A stretch of DNA of 64,000 nt from Asticcacaulis benevestitus DSM 16100 = ATCC BAA-896. GTDB lineage: Bacteria; Pseudomonadota; Alphaproteobacteria; Caulobacterales; Caulobacteraceae. Where the stretch lies: contig NZ_AQWM01000012.1 of assembly GCF_000376105.1 (NCBI RefSeq), forward strand, positions 1 through 64,000, in the 5' to 3' direction. Below, in pieces: positions 42,664 through 51,787 of this stretch; position 1 is the stretch's first letter; each line of letters starts with the position of its first letter. Under the pieces are notes generated by a model that saw nothing but the letters and a program-made list of their open reading frames with translations, made no database searches and was not told the DNA's origin. A program made the translations under genes and the position numbers.

Positions 42664-42822
42664 ACAGGCTGCCTCCGGGGCGCCTGCCCCAAAGGTTACA
42701 AAGCCCTCGATCGCGTTGAAAATTATAGACAAATTTTTGATTCCCAGTATCATTCCGCATGATCTGGAGGGGCTGTTCTCCGGTGAGAAAAGAGCGCGCC
42801 GCGAGGGGCAGGGAGCGGAACA

Positions 42823-44337
42823 ATGTCGCAAGGCACCATCAAAAAAGTCGTCATCGCGGGCGGAGGCACCGCCGGATGGATGACCGCGGCCTGGTTCTCC
42901 AGGATTTTGCGCGACGACTTTGAAGAGATTGTGCTGGTTGAGAGCGAGGAAATCGGCACGGTCGGTGTCGGTGAGGCGACGACGCCCTATATCCATGTTT
43001 TTAACCGCCACCTGGGGATAAGCGAAGATGAATTTGTCCGCTTCACAAAGGGCACGTTCAAACTGGGTATTGAGTTCGTCAACTGGGGACGTCAGGGCCA
43101 CGCCTACCATCACTCCTTTGGCCCCTATGGCCGCGACTACGGCGCCTTGCCGTTTCATGCCGTCTGGCTGAGGCACTATCTCGAAAACGGCGCGGATCGG
43201 CTTGAAAATTACAGCCTTCAATCTCTGGCCTCGATCAACGGGCGCTTCATGCGACCGACCGGGGCCAATTCTCCGCTGGCCGAGATTGCCTATGCCTACC
43301 AGTTCGACGCCTCCCTATATGCGCGTTTTCTGCGCTCAATCTCCGAGGCGGCGGGCGTGGTGCGGCTGGAAGGCAAAATCGGCCGCGTCAATCTGGGAGA
43401 TTCGGGCGCCATTGAGAGCCTCTCTCTGGAAGATGGCCGCTGTATCGATGGCGATCTGTTTATTGACTGCACGGGTTTCCGCGCCCTCTTGCTGGGTGAG
43501 GCCCTGGGGGTTGGCTATATCGACTGGTCGCGCTACCTGCCGTGCGATCGCGCCCTGGCTGTGCCGACTGCCCGTAAGGGGCCGCCGGCGCCCTACACGC
43601 GCTCCACAGCCCTGAGCGCCGGCTGGCAATGGCGTATTCCGCTGCAACACAGGGATGGCAACGGCCATGTCTTTTCAAGCGCCTTCATAGATGACACGCA
43701 GGCGATGGATGCGCTTCTGGCCAATCTGGACTCGCCGCCCCTGGCGGATCCACGGCCGATCCGCTTTACGACAGGCCGCCGTGAGACCTTCTGGAAAAAG
43801 AACTGTATCGCGGTTGGTTTATCAGCCGGCTTTCTGGAGCCCCTGGAATCCACGTCGATCATGCTCATTCAGAACGCCATTCTGCGCCTGCAATATCTCT
43901 TCCCAGACAAGGATTTCTCAAAGGCGGACACGGCCGCCTACAACGCGGCCATGGCGCGTGAGTACGAAGATATTCGCGACTTCCTCATACTGCACTATAA
44001 GGTGGGCACGCGCGATGACTCGGAGTTCTGGCGTTATTGCCGCCATATGGACATCCCCGAGGGGCTGCAAAACCGCATTGACCTGTTTTCAAGCCGCGGG
44101 CGTATCCCTGAGGAGCGTGGCGAGCAGTTCCGTACGCCGAGCTGGTTAGCGGTCATGATCGGGCAGGGCCTGATGCCGGCGGCGCCGGAACCGCTCAGCC
44201 TGAGCATACCTTCCGACGCCATGAAAACGTGGCTATCCGATTTGCGCAGTGTCATCGGGAACTGCCTTACCCGTATGCCCACGCATGAAGACTTTATTGC
44301 GCAACATTGTCAGGCCCGCCTATCTGAAAGCGCCTGA
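42823..44337 (+). CDS. Tryptophan 7-halogenase-family flavoprotein
   Basis: A 504-residue flavin-dependent halogenase-type protein. AGGGTAGWMTAAWF binds FAD near the N-terminus; the conserved Lys is residue 80 (GTFKLGIEFVNW). The W-x-W-x-I-P motif is present (GWQWRIPLQHRDGNGHVFSS), as are LEPLESTSIMLIQNAI and its conserved Glu. It is a paralogue of the protein at 14881-16386. It is divergent from GH115 and convergent with the large TonB receptor, again inside a glycan locus without an antibiotic pathway. Substrate unknown; some relatives halogenate free tryptophan or indoles, others accept bulky molecules. The expected flavin reductase is not in the window. Confidence 0.88.
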   Translation: MSQGTIKKVVIAGGGTAGWMTAAWFSRILRDDFEEIVLVESEEIGTVGVGEATTPYIHVFNRHLGISEDEFVRFTKGTFKLGIEFVNWGRQGHAYHHSFGPYGRDYGALPFHAVWLRHYLENGADRLENYSLQSLASINGRFMRPTGANSPLAEIAYAYQFDASLYARFLRSISEAAGVVRLEGKIGRVNLGDSGAIESLSLEDGRCIDGDLFIDCTGFRALLLGEALGVGYIDWSRYLPCDRALAVPTARKGPPAPYTRSTALSAGWQWRIPLQHRDGNGHVFSSAFIDDTQAMDALLANLDSPPLADPRPIRFTTGRRETFWKKNCIAVGLSAGFLEPLESTSIMLIQNAILRLQYLFPDKDFSKADTAAYNAAMAREYEDIRDFLILHYKVGTRDDSEFWRYCRHMDIPEGLQNRIDLFSSRGRIPEERGEQFRTPSWLAVMIGQGLMPAAPEPLSLSIPSDAMKTWLSDLRSVIGNCLTRMPTHEDFIAQHCQARLSESA

Positions 44338-44376
44338 TGCTCTGAAAGCACCTGAAAAGGGCAGAGCGGCATTCCT

Positions 44377-44412
44377 ATAAAAAAAGGGCCTGGCAGATGA
44401 AACTGCCAGGCC
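44377..44412 (-). terminator. Rho-independent terminator of the large TonB receptor gene
   Basis: GGCCTGGCAG (44387-44396) and CTGCCAGGCC (44403-44412) give a perfect 10-bp stem with a 6-base loop; on the minus strand CTTTTTTTAT follows. It lies about 150 bp after the receptor stop. Confidence 0.88.
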
Positions 44413-44562
44413 AGTAAGGCGCGGGGGCGGGAGACCGGATCCGCGTCTGAGGGAGGATTCGCAAAGGTTACTTTGACGATTAGCCGTTACCGGCACGGCT
44501 AAAAGGAGGAGGCGTAACCAAAGGGAAAGGGTCACGCCTCCAAGTCAAGGAAACCTCCGGAG

Positions 44563-47500
44563 TTAGAAGATCGCCTTAAGCGTAACGGTGTAGGTGCTGC
44601 CGTCGTAGTCGATCCAACGAACCAGCTTGCTGTCATTTTCGTATTCAAAACGCTTCGAATTGGTCATGTTGTAAGCGTCCAGGGACACCGTATACTGATC
44701 ATTGATGTTGTACGAAGCTGACAGATCGAGCTGACCACGCGCCTTGACGGAGCGTGCTTTGCCGCTGTAGGTGCCGTTAGCGTTGAGCGGATAATCCGAG
44801 CGCCAGTTATAGGTGGCGCGGACGCCCCATTTGGTGGTCTCGTAATAACCGATGGCGTTATAGGTGAACTTCGAGATGCCAGCGAAGGGCGCCAGCGCTG
44901 GGCTCTTCGCTTGGGTGAAGGCATAGTTGAAGTTACCGCCGAAGTTCTTCCAGAAGCCGGGCAGGAAGTCCAGATTCTGTTGAATGTTGAACTCAAGGCC
45001 ATGCACGTAGGTCGGCTTGTCGAGGTTATAGCTGCCGGAGGCTTCGACGAAGACGATCTTCGAGCTGGTGCTTAAAGTCGTGGCGATACAGTTCGTACCG
45101 TTCCAGTTCAGAGCGCCATAACCCCAGTTCGAGCCATCAGCCGGGCAGAGAAGCGCCGGGTCGCTGGTGTCGGCAATGCGTCCCGTGATCTTCTTGTCGA
45201 AATATGCAAGAGAGATCAGGCTGTTGGGGCGGTTATACCATTCCAGTGACAGATCGTAGGAGTCGGCCAGATACGGGCGTAGATTGTTGTTTCCAATCCT
45301 GACCGTCGCTTTGTCGATTTCCAACGACGGTGTCGATGAGCTGCCGTTACGTAAGGGTTGCCCGAACTGAGAGACCGGCGAATACTGACGCGCCTGAGGA
45401 CGAACGTAGGTCTTGTAGTAGGCACCACGCAGAACGAGATCGTCACGGATATCGGCCGCAAAAATAGCCGATGGCAACCAGTAATGATACTTGTTCTTGA
45501 TCTCGTGCTGGCTGAAGTTTGCCAAGGCGCCTACGCTGTCGGCGAAGGCAGAGGTTTGATCCAGAGTCTGGATCGAGTTGTCGGTCGTCTCATAGCGCGC
45601 GCCAAAGTTACCACGGACACGATGACCGATGATCTGGGTATCGTATTTCGCCTGGATATAGGCCTGGGTAAGGTTGTTGGTGTTGGTAAAGTTGTATTTG
45701 CCAAAGGCGCTGTCGGCATAAAGGATATTCAAGCCGACGCTTGTCAGTCCGCCGCCATTGTAAGCCGTGACCGGTGTTACAGCGGACAGGAACTTCTCGG
45801 CGTCGATAACCTGCCAGTTCTTGGAGATCGCCGCGTCACCGCCCATGAAATCATTGATCGATGGTGCCGCGATCAGCATGTCCTGAGTGATTTTGGTCGT
45901 GTCGATGCCGTAAGCCATGTTACGGAAGCCCTTGGACTTGAAGCGGTTCTGCTCCAGACGGACGCCACCTTGGATGCTGGTGATCGGGCCAAAATCAATA
46001 TAGCGCTCCAGATCAAACTGAGCCGAGTTTACCTGATTATAGGCGTAGCTCTCGGACCCGGAGACATTGAGGTTGTAGACGCCACCGGCCGTATAAAGGT
46101 TTTCAGGATCGCACGACGTCCAGTTCCACGCATTTGCTGCATAGGTGGGGGGGGTGTCCCCGTCACAAACTTTGCCATTCTTCACAGTGGAGGCCGTCAC
46201 ATCATTGAACGCGTAGTTGAAGATTGCGTTCTGAGGGCTCGGCGTCACATTGTAGGAGAAGTCGCCCAGCTTGCCGAGACCGGTGTTGAAATTGGCCGTA
46301 ATGCCATTCGTTCCACCCGAATAGTTGGGATTGGTCTGCAAGTCGAGTTCCGTTTCGAGCGAGGAGCTCAAACTGTTCGAGATCGACAGGACGGCTGCAG
46401 CGCGCCACTTGTCATCACGCCAGTCGGCATTGGCAACCAGTCCCTTGGACTGTTGATGCTGTGAGTACAGGCGGGTCGATGACTTGGCCGGGAAGTTGGT
46501 CATCGTGATGTCGGAATAGAGATAACGGCCATCGGAGGTCGAGACCGGATCGCCATGGGTCGCCACGGTGCCCGCGCCATCCCACATCGAGTTGATCAGG
46601 AAATATTGTGTGGTCTTGGGCAGGTCGCGGTCCGTATAGAAGCCGACCACACCGAGCTTGGTGCTGTCGTTCGGCTTCCACTCTATGCCTGCCGATCCGG
46701 TCCACAGGTTGCCTTCGTTGGTGCGGGTGTACTGGCGCAGGGCGCTGTCATACCAGGCGCCGGCCTTGCCTTTGGAGCCCGTCGAGCTGTTGACGTACTG
46801 AGCTGCGTCAGCATCGGTCATGTTCAGAGCGCTGGCCAGGGAGCTACAGAAGGCTGCTGCTGAACTGGTGCAGGCCGTGGGGGAATAATAGGCGCCATAT
46901 TGCGATGCGAAATCCGCGGCGGATTGCCCCGTGCCTTGAGCGCTGAGGGCGCTGTAGGTGTTGAAGCGCAGCGTATCACGACGGAAGTTTTCGTGCTTGT
47001 AGGCGAGCGTGCCGAAAACGGCGAGCGTCGGGCTGATATGCTTGTTATAGCCAACGGTAAAGGCTGGCGCCGCCAATTTGCCCAGCGCGTTATATTCGTA
47101 AGACGCCTTGGCGAATCCGCCATCCTTACGCGACAGGGCGGGAGCGATCTGCACGTCGATATTACCCGAAAGCCCACCCGATTGGGCGTTGGCCATAGGC
47201 GACTTTTCGATCATGAAAGCGCTGAAAATGTCAGAATTGAAGGCGCCCAGAGGGGTGGACGAATCGTCGCTCAGGGAAGGCGGATCCGCAAAGGCCTGAC
47301 CATTCAGGGTCGTGCGGGCATACGAGCCTGGCATGCCGCGCAGGTTGATCGTGGCGTTGCGACCTTCGGCTTCGCGGTTGATCTGGACGCCCGGAATGCG
47401 TTGCAGAGCTTCGCCGACGTTCAGGTCGGGGAAACGGCCGAGGCCATCCGAGGAAATGCCGTCAGTGATTTCGATGTTGTTCTTCTTGGAACGCACGGCA

Positions 47501-47667
47501 TCAGCGTAGCTCTTCTTGAAGCCGGTAACGACGACTTCTGTAGCTGCGGAAGTATCGGCTGGTGCAGCGTCCTGAGCGAAGGCGATTCCCGCTGTGCCGC
47601 TCATGAGTATGGTGGCGCAAAGCAAGACTTTTTTAAGCTCGCGGCGCCCGTTTATAGGCATCGTCAT
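44563..47667 (-). CDS. TonB-dependent outer-membrane receptor (1034 aa)
   Basis: A large receptor. Signal region MTMPINGRRELKKVLLCATI then LMSGTAGIAFAQ; TonB box ATEVVVTGFKKS; plug domain with GLGRFPDLNVGEALQRIPGV, REAEGRNATINLRGMPGS and TTLNGQAFADP; barrel ending YTVTLKAIF. The start at 47667 is chosen because GAGGAG stands 8 bases before it; the longer form (to 47715) lacks a signal sequence at its N-terminus. This TonB-receptor type, with an AEGRNATINLRG-like plug, is typical of polysaccharide/oligosaccharide uptake in Caulobacterales. A TTGG-N4-CCAA palindrome lies 118 bp upstream, tying it to the GH genes of the region. Confidence 0.92.
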   Translation of the reverse strand: MTMPINGRRELKKVLLCATILMSGTAGIAFAQDAAPADTSAATEVVVTGFKKSYADAVRSKKNNIEITDGISSDGLGRFPDLNVGEALQRIPGVQINREAEGRNATINLRGMPGSYARTTLNGQAFADPPSLSDDSSTPLGAFNSDIFSAFMIEKSPMANAQSGGLSGNIDVQIAPALSRKDGGFAKASYEYNALGKLAAPAFTVGYNKHISPTLAVFGTLAYKHENFRRDTLRFNTYSALSAQGTGQSAADFASQYGAYYSPTACTSSAAAFCSSLASALNMTDADAAQYVNSSTGSKGKAGAWYDSALRQYTRTNEGNLWTGSAGIEWKPNDSTKLGVVGFYTDRDLPKTTQYFLINSMWDGAGTVATHGDPVSTSDGRYLYSDITMTNFPAKSSTRLYSQHQQSKGLVANADWRDDKWRAAAVLSISNSLSSSLETELDLQTNPNYSGGTNGITANFNTGLGKLGDFSYNVTPSPQNAIFNYAFNDVTASTVKNGKVCDGDTPPTYAANAWNWTSCDPENLYTAGGVYNLNVSGSESYAYNQVNSAQFDLERYIDFGPITSIQGGVRLEQNRFKSKGFRNMAYGIDTTKITQDMLIAAPSINDFMGGDAAISKNWQVIDAEKFLSAVTPVTAYNGGGLTSVGLNILYADSAFGKYNFTNTNNLTQAYIQAKYDTQIIGHRVRGNFGARYETTDNSIQTLDQTSAFADSVGALANFSQHEIKNKYHYWLPSAIFAADIRDDLVLRGAYYKTYVRPQARQYSPVSQFGQPLRNGSSSTPSLEIDKATVRIGNNNLRPYLADSYDLSLEWYNRPNSLISLAYFDKKITGRIADTSDPALLCPADGSNWGYGALNWNGTNCIATTLSTSSKIVFVEASGSYNLDKPTYVHGLEFNIQQNLDFLPGFWKNFGGNFNYAFTQAKSPALAPFAGISKFTYNAIGYYETTKWGVRATYNWRSDYPLNANGTYSGKARSVKARGQLDLSASYNINDQYTVSLDAYNMTNSKRFEYENDSKLVRWIDYDGSTYTVTLKAIF

Positions 47668-47784
47668 TATAGTTTCTCCTCTGATACCTCCGGCAGACTG
47701 AGCTGCTGGGGCCATGTCTTTCCCACTTATATCGACGTGGAACCTGTTTATTGAGCGCTTGACCTATTCGGCACTGAGAGTTTG

Positions 47785-47798
47785 ATTGGCCAACCAAT
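47785..47798. promoter_or_regulatory. GntR-type palindrome upstream of TonB receptor
   Basis: ATTGG-CCAA-CCAAT, a perfect five-base dyad with a 4-base centre, 118 bp before the receptor start. Confidence 0.65.
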
Positions 47799-48199
47799 TA
47801 CCTCAAAAAAAAGACACCATTGTTTTGGTGCGTTAAATCCATCTTTAAGAGCAACCTACACTGTCTTTTTACAGTTTAAAGTTATTCTCAAGCAGGGTTT
47901 GTTGAATGAATTCTTAAGGCCCCTGACACAATTCTAGCAGATACCGCGTCTCTAGTTAAGAAAGCTTGATCGCAAAGTTGCGGATTGCGGCCAAATTTTG
48001 CTCAACTGTGGCCACACTATGAAACCTTGCTGAAGGAAGTCAACGGGAATCGGACAGTTTTGTGATGTTTCCATTTCATATCAGTTGCAAGGGTTTTTCG
48101 CGCGTCAGGCTTTTTGCGTGGGTGAAACTAAAAGTCATATAAAAAACCCACATTATTTCAACGCACTAATTATCATACAAATTTGTGGCGTGGGGGCGA

Positions 48200-48213
48200 A
48201 GTGGTAAACCATT
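48200..48213. promoter_or_regulatory. GntR-type palindrome upstream of gntR2
   Basis: AGTGG-TAAA-CCATT contains the core TGGTAAACCA; outer bases deviate. It is far (about 300 bp) from the gntR2 start, so a role in autoregulation is tentative. Confidence 0.4.
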
Positions 48214-48349
48214 CCTGTGGAGGCTGTTGTATTTGAAACACACTTGCCTTGGGCTTCAGGGGCTTGCTGTCCGGCAAACGGACAAGTTTTGACGCGCCCG
48301 ACTCAACACTTAGACGGCAGTTCTTTCTTGTTTTGCCCTAGTATATTTA

Positions 48350-48363
48350 TGTGAGCGCTAACA
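48350..48363. promoter_or_regulatory. LacI-type operator-like near-palindrome upstream of gntR2
   Basis: TGTGAGCGCTAACA differs by one base pair from the perfect palindrome TGTTAGCGCTAACA, the shape bound by LacI/GalR-family repressors. It lies 152 bp before the gntR2 start. No LacI-family gene is in the window. Confidence 0.45.
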
Positions 48364-48514
48364 AAAGCCCCGCTTGCGTGTCGCCAGGTCAAGCGTTAGT
48401 CTTGAACACTATACTTGTGAGGGCGGGTGCGTGGCGTCGTGGTTATCACCTTGACGGACGACGTATTAATTGTGACCGTATCTGCCCGGGAACAGAGACA
48501 GGAAAACCAACCCT

Positions 48515-49297
48515 ATGGCACCTCATTCACCCGCTCTTTCGGCGCGTGTTGATTCGGACAAGGACGTTCGCGCTTACCGCACGGTAGGCGAATCGCTGCT
48601 TGAGCGTATTCGGAACGGAGAGTTCCGCATGCTGGGCAAGCTGCCCACCGAACGTGAATTGGCCGAGATGTATAATGTCGGACGGGCCGTGGTGCGCGAT
48701 GCGCTGGTCATGCTGGAGGTCAAGGGGCTTATTCAGTCGCGCCAGGGCTCGGGTATCTACATAACGCGTCGCGCTTATGAATTGGACGCAAGTGACGCGG
48801 ATGAAGCGGTCAAGGAGCGTCCCTTTGACACGTTACCGCCGTCCGGCCCGGCCGAATTTTTGCAATCGCAGCAGTGGTTTGAAAGTCATTTGTCGCGGTT
48901 GGCCGCCCTTTCGGCGACGGAAGACGACTTAATCGAGCTGGAACGTTTAAGCGAGGAATGCCGCGTCGCGCCGCACGCCGGCTCGCGCGCCTATACCGAA
49001 ATGCGCTTCCACCTGAGCATAGCCCGCGCCACCCAAAATCCCGAACTGATCAGCCTTGCCCACCATCTTTGGCAACGGCGCGACAACAGCCCGCTGTGGC
49101 ACAATTTCTATGCACCGGCGACGGAGCTTAAGAGTGACCGCTGGACCGCCGCACGTGAAAAGCTTGTGGCCGCGCTCAGGCGTCACGATGGCGACGCCGC
49201 CTTTGTCGCCATGTGGCAGTATGTTGACGAGATCAAAGACTTTCTGACCGAGGCCAACGCCATCCCGCCGGAAATCGCTGAGTCGGTGCGGTCTTGA
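48515..49297 (+). CDS. GntR-family (FadR/FCD subtype) transcriptional regulator
   Basis: A 260-residue regulator closely related to the one at 38819-39619. Winged helix: YRTVGESLLERIRNGEFRML, LPTERELAEMYNVGRAVVRD, ALVMLEVKGLIQSRQGSGIY. The FCD domain includes QQWFESHLSRLAALSATEDD, MRFHLSIARATQNPELISLA and WQRRDNSPLWHNF. It is the first plus-strand gene after the receptor control region and lies 198 bp before the GH89 operon, whose upstream gap has two TTGG-N4-CCAA palindromes. It is probably a repressor responding to a sugar acid or sugar released by these enzymes. The ATG at 48515 is the first start compatible with the domain. Confidence 0.88.
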   Translation: MAPHSPALSARVDSDKDVRAYRTVGESLLERIRNGEFRMLGKLPTERELAEMYNVGRAVVRDALVMLEVKGLIQSRQGSGIYITRRAYELDASDADEAVKERPFDTLPPSGPAEFLQSQQWFESHLSRLAALSATEDDLIELERLSEECRVAPHAGSRAYTEMRFHLSIARATQNPELISLAHHLWQRRDNSPLWHNFYAPATELKSDRWTAAREKLVAALRRHDGDAAFVAMWQYVDEIKDFLTEANAIPPEIAESVRS

Positions 49298-49321
49298 GCG
49301 TACAATTGACGGCAGCCGGAA

Positions 49322-49335
49322 ATTGACAGGCCAAT
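49322..49335. promoter_or_regulatory. GntR-type palindrome (imperfect) upstream of GH89
   Basis: ATTGA-CAGG-CCAAT, one mismatch from the shared dyad, 41 bp before a perfect copy; the pair could bind two dimers upstream of the GH89 operon. Confidence 0.5.
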
Positions 49336-49362
49336 TTTAGTTGATATAGTCAAGATCGCGTA

Positions 49363-49376
49363 ATTGGTATGCCAAT
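49363..49376. promoter_or_regulatory. GntR-type palindrome upstream of GH89
   Basis: ATTGG-TATG-CCAAT, a perfect copy of the shared dyad and very close to the UxuR/ExuR-type AATTGGTATACCAATT, 120 bp before the GH89 start. Confidence 0.7.
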
Positions 49377-49495
49377 ACGTCATCTTTAAAAGGATCCACA
49401 GAGTGCGGATGTGGATTGTCAGAACAAACATGCGTGTTAATTCAAGGTGGACTCTTGAGCGAGCTTTCATCTTTTATTGAACGGGGAGTCCCATC

Positions 49496-51787
49496 TTGCC
49501 GCACCTTAATCGCCGTCACATTCTTGTATCCGGTCTCTCGCTGGCAGCTGTCGGCATGGCCGCGGGCGCCGCGGGGGCTACAGAGACCACACCGGCCAGC
49601 GCCGGCGTTCTGAAGCGCCTGATCGGTTCGCGCGCGAAATCCATCACCTTCAAACTGACGCCGTCTGGGTCCGCAAAGCCGTGGTATGCGGTCTCGGCGC
49701 ACGGCGGAAAACTGACCGTCGAAGGCTCTGACCCGGTGGCCCTGACCAAGGGCGCCTACAGCTATCTTAAATCCACCGGCGCAGCGCAAGTAAGCTGGGA
49801 AGGTGATCGCGTCGACCTGCCGTGGCGTCTGCCCGATGCCGCCCTGACGCGCACCGAAACGCCTTTCCGCCATCGCGCCTATATGAACACCTGCACCTTT
49901 GGCTACACAACGCCGTGGTGGACCTGGTCGCGCTGGGAGCGCGAAATCGACTGGATGGCGCTGCACGGCATCGATATGCCGCTGGCCATGGAAGGTCAGG
50001 AATATGTCTGGCAGGCGCTGTGGCGCGAAAATGGCCTGAGCGACGCCGAACTGGCCGCCTATTTCTCAGGACCGGCCTTCACGCCGTGGCAGCGCATGGG
50101 CAATATCGAGGGCTATGATGCGCCGGTGCCGCAGGCCTGGATCCGCAAGAAGCAGGTTCTGCAAAAGCAGATCCTGGGGCGGATGCGTGAGCTGGGCATG
50201 ACGCCGATCCTGCCGGCGTTTGGCGGCTATGTACCGAAAGCCTTCGCTGAAAAGCACCCCGAGGCCCGAATCTACAAGATGCGTGCCTGGGAAGGCTTCC
50301 ACGAAACCTACTGGCTCGATCCGGCCGATCCTTTGTTTGCCAAGCTGGCCGGTCGTTTCATCGCGCTCTATACCGAAACCTATGGCGAGGGGCAGTATTA
50401 CCTGGCTGACTCGTTCAACGAGATGCTGCCGCCGATCGCCGCCGATGGTTCCGACGCCGCCAAGGCGATCTATGGCGATGCCACCGCCAACACCAAGGCC
50501 GTAGCCGAGGTCGATCCGGCGGTGAAGGCCAAGCGTCTGGCCGCCTATGGTGAGGCAATTTACGATTCGATCCGCCAGGCGCGCCCCGACGCCGTCTGGG
50601 TCATGCAGGGCTGGCTGTTCGGCGCCGACAAGGAATTCTGGTCGAGCGACGCCATCGGTGCCTTCCTGAGCCTGGTGCCGGACGACAAGCTGATGGTGCT
50701 TGATATCGGCAATGACCGCTATCCCGATGTCTGGACCCGCGCCGACGCCTTCAAGGGCAAGACCTGGATCTATGGGTATGTCCATAATTACGGGGGTTCG
50801 AACCCGGTCTATGGCGATCTCGACTTCTATCGCAGCGACCTCAAGGCGATCACCACGAGCGACAAAACGGGTAACCTGGCCGGCTTCGGGGTCTTCCCCG
50901 AGGGCCTCCACAACAACAGCGTCGTCTACGAATATCTCTACGATCTGGCGTGGGGCGATGTGCCGGTGGCGGATTGGCTTCAGACCTATACGCGCGCCCG
51001 TTATGGCCACACCTCGCCGGCCCTGATGCAGGCGTGGAACGATCTGCAAAAGGCGGTCTACCAGACGCGCTACTGGACGCCGCGCTGGTGGAAAAGCCGC
51101 GCCGGCGCCTATCTCTTCTTTAAGCGTCCGACGATCGAGGGCGCCGATTTCCCGGCTCTGCCCGGCGACTGGACTTTGCTGAAACTGGCGCTCACGGAGT
51201 TCCTGGCGCTCGGCAAGAGCTACGGTCATTCGCCGCTGTTCTGCAACGATGTGATCGACGCCACGCGCCATCTTGTCAGTGGTGACATGGATCGCCTGGT
51301 TCAGGTGGCCATTAAGGCCTATCAGGCCGGCGATCTTCAGGCGGGTGACAAGGCCGTGGCGGATCTGAGCGATCTCGCCATCCGGCTTGACGCCTTGCTC
51401 GGATATCAGCAGGAAACCTTGAGTAGCTGGATCGACGACGCCCGCGCCTATGGCGATACGCCGGCGGAATCGGCCTATTATGTCGAGAACGCCAAGGCGC
51501 AGGTGTCGGTCTGGGGCGGCAAGGGCAATCTCAACGACTATGCCTCGAAGGCCTGGCAAGGCATGTACAAGAGCTTCTATCTGCCGCGCTGGCTGAAGCT
51601 GTTCAGCGCCCTGCGTGCCGGCGGTTTCGATCAGGCGGCCTTCACCGTCAGCATCACGAAGTGGGAGCATGACTGGGTGAACGACGCTCAGGTCTATACC
51701 CGCAGTAAGCCATCCGATCCGATCGCTGCGGCGCGCGTCTTGCTTGGCCGCCTGGAAGGGCTTGAAAGTCTGGAAGGTAAGGCATGA
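49496..51787 (+). CDS. GH89 family alpha-N-acetylglucosaminidase, exported
   Basis: A 763-residue relative of human NAGLU. A TTG start preceded by GGGGAG opens a twin-arginine-like signal (LNRRHILVSGLSLAAVGMAA). The catalytic domain shows FRHRAYMNTCTFGYTTPWW, DWMALHGIDMPLAMEGQEYV, YLADSFNEMLPP (acid/base Glu region) and GFGVFPEGLHNNSVVYEYLY (nucleophile Glu region). It removes alpha-linked terminal GlcNAc. The gene overlaps a HGSNAT/NagX-like membrane acetyltransferase by ATGA, and a GlcNAc kinase follows, so they form a GlcNAc-recovery unit. A long antisense reading frame exists within it and is a composition artefact. Confidence 0.92.
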   Translation: MPHLNRRHILVSGLSLAAVGMAAGAAGATETTPASAGVLKRLIGSRAKSITFKLTPSGSAKPWYAVSAHGGKLTVEGSDPVALTKGAYSYLKSTGAAQVSWEGDRVDLPWRLPDAALTRTETPFRHRAYMNTCTFGYTTPWWTWSRWEREIDWMALHGIDMPLAMEGQEYVWQALWRENGLSDAELAAYFSGPAFTPWQRMGNIEGYDAPVPQAWIRKKQVLQKQILGRMRELGMTPILPAFGGYVPKAFAEKHPEARIYKMRAWEGFHETYWLDPADPLFAKLAGRFIALYTETYGEGQYYLADSFNEMLPPIAADGSDAAKAIYGDATANTKAVAEVDPAVKAKRLAAYGEAIYDSIRQARPDAVWVMQGWLFGADKEFWSSDAIGAFLSLVPDDKLMVLDIGNDRYPDVWTRADAFKGKTWIYGYVHNYGGSNPVYGDLDFYRSDLKAITTSDKTGNLAGFGVFPEGLHNNSVVYEYLYDLAWGDVPVADWLQTYTRARYGHTSPALMQAWNDLQKAVYQTRYWTPRWWKSRAGAYLFFKRPTIEGADFPALPGDWTLLKLALTEFLALGKSYGHSPLFCNDVIDATRHLVSGDMDRLVQVAIKAYQAGDLQAGDKAVADLSDLAIRLDALLGYQQETLSSWIDDARAYGDTPAESAYYVENAKAQVSVWGGKGNLNDYASKAWQGMYKSFYLPRWLKLFSALRAGGFDQAAFTVSITKWEHDWVNDAQVYTRSKPSDPIAAARVLLGRLEGLESLEGKA

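Larger units (their letters stand above)
42489..42822. other. Divergent region between GH115 and halogenase genes, 334 bp
   Basis: It holds a GntR-type palindrome at 42570-42583 and a perfect 14-bp palindrome CGGCCTTAAGGCCG at 42650-42663. No gene is seen. Confidence 0.5.
47668..48514. other. Divergent control region between TonB receptor and gntR2, 847 bp
   Basis: A long non-coding gap containing several dyads: GntR-type palindromes at 47785-47798 and 48200-48213, a LacI-type near-palindrome at 48350-48363, and an AGCGCT-centred element at 47754-47759. The sequence is AT-rich for this window. No supported gene; a 78-codon frame from 48351 overlaps gntR2 in another phase and is probably chance. 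Confidence 0.5.

Noticed and set aside
23159-47667. SusC/SusD-type pairing for the large receptors
   Set aside because: No SusD-like lipoprotein gene adjoins any receptor; they are the TonB-receptor-only type seen in alphaproteobacteria.
48351-48587. 78-codon frame upstream of gntR2
   Set aside because: It overlaps the gntR2 start in a different phase, spans a probable operator and has no family resemblance.
50066-51670. 534-codon antisense frame within GH89
   Set aside because: GH89 is certain on the plus strand; long antisense frames are expected from codon bias in GC-rich genes and this one has no recognisable protein features.
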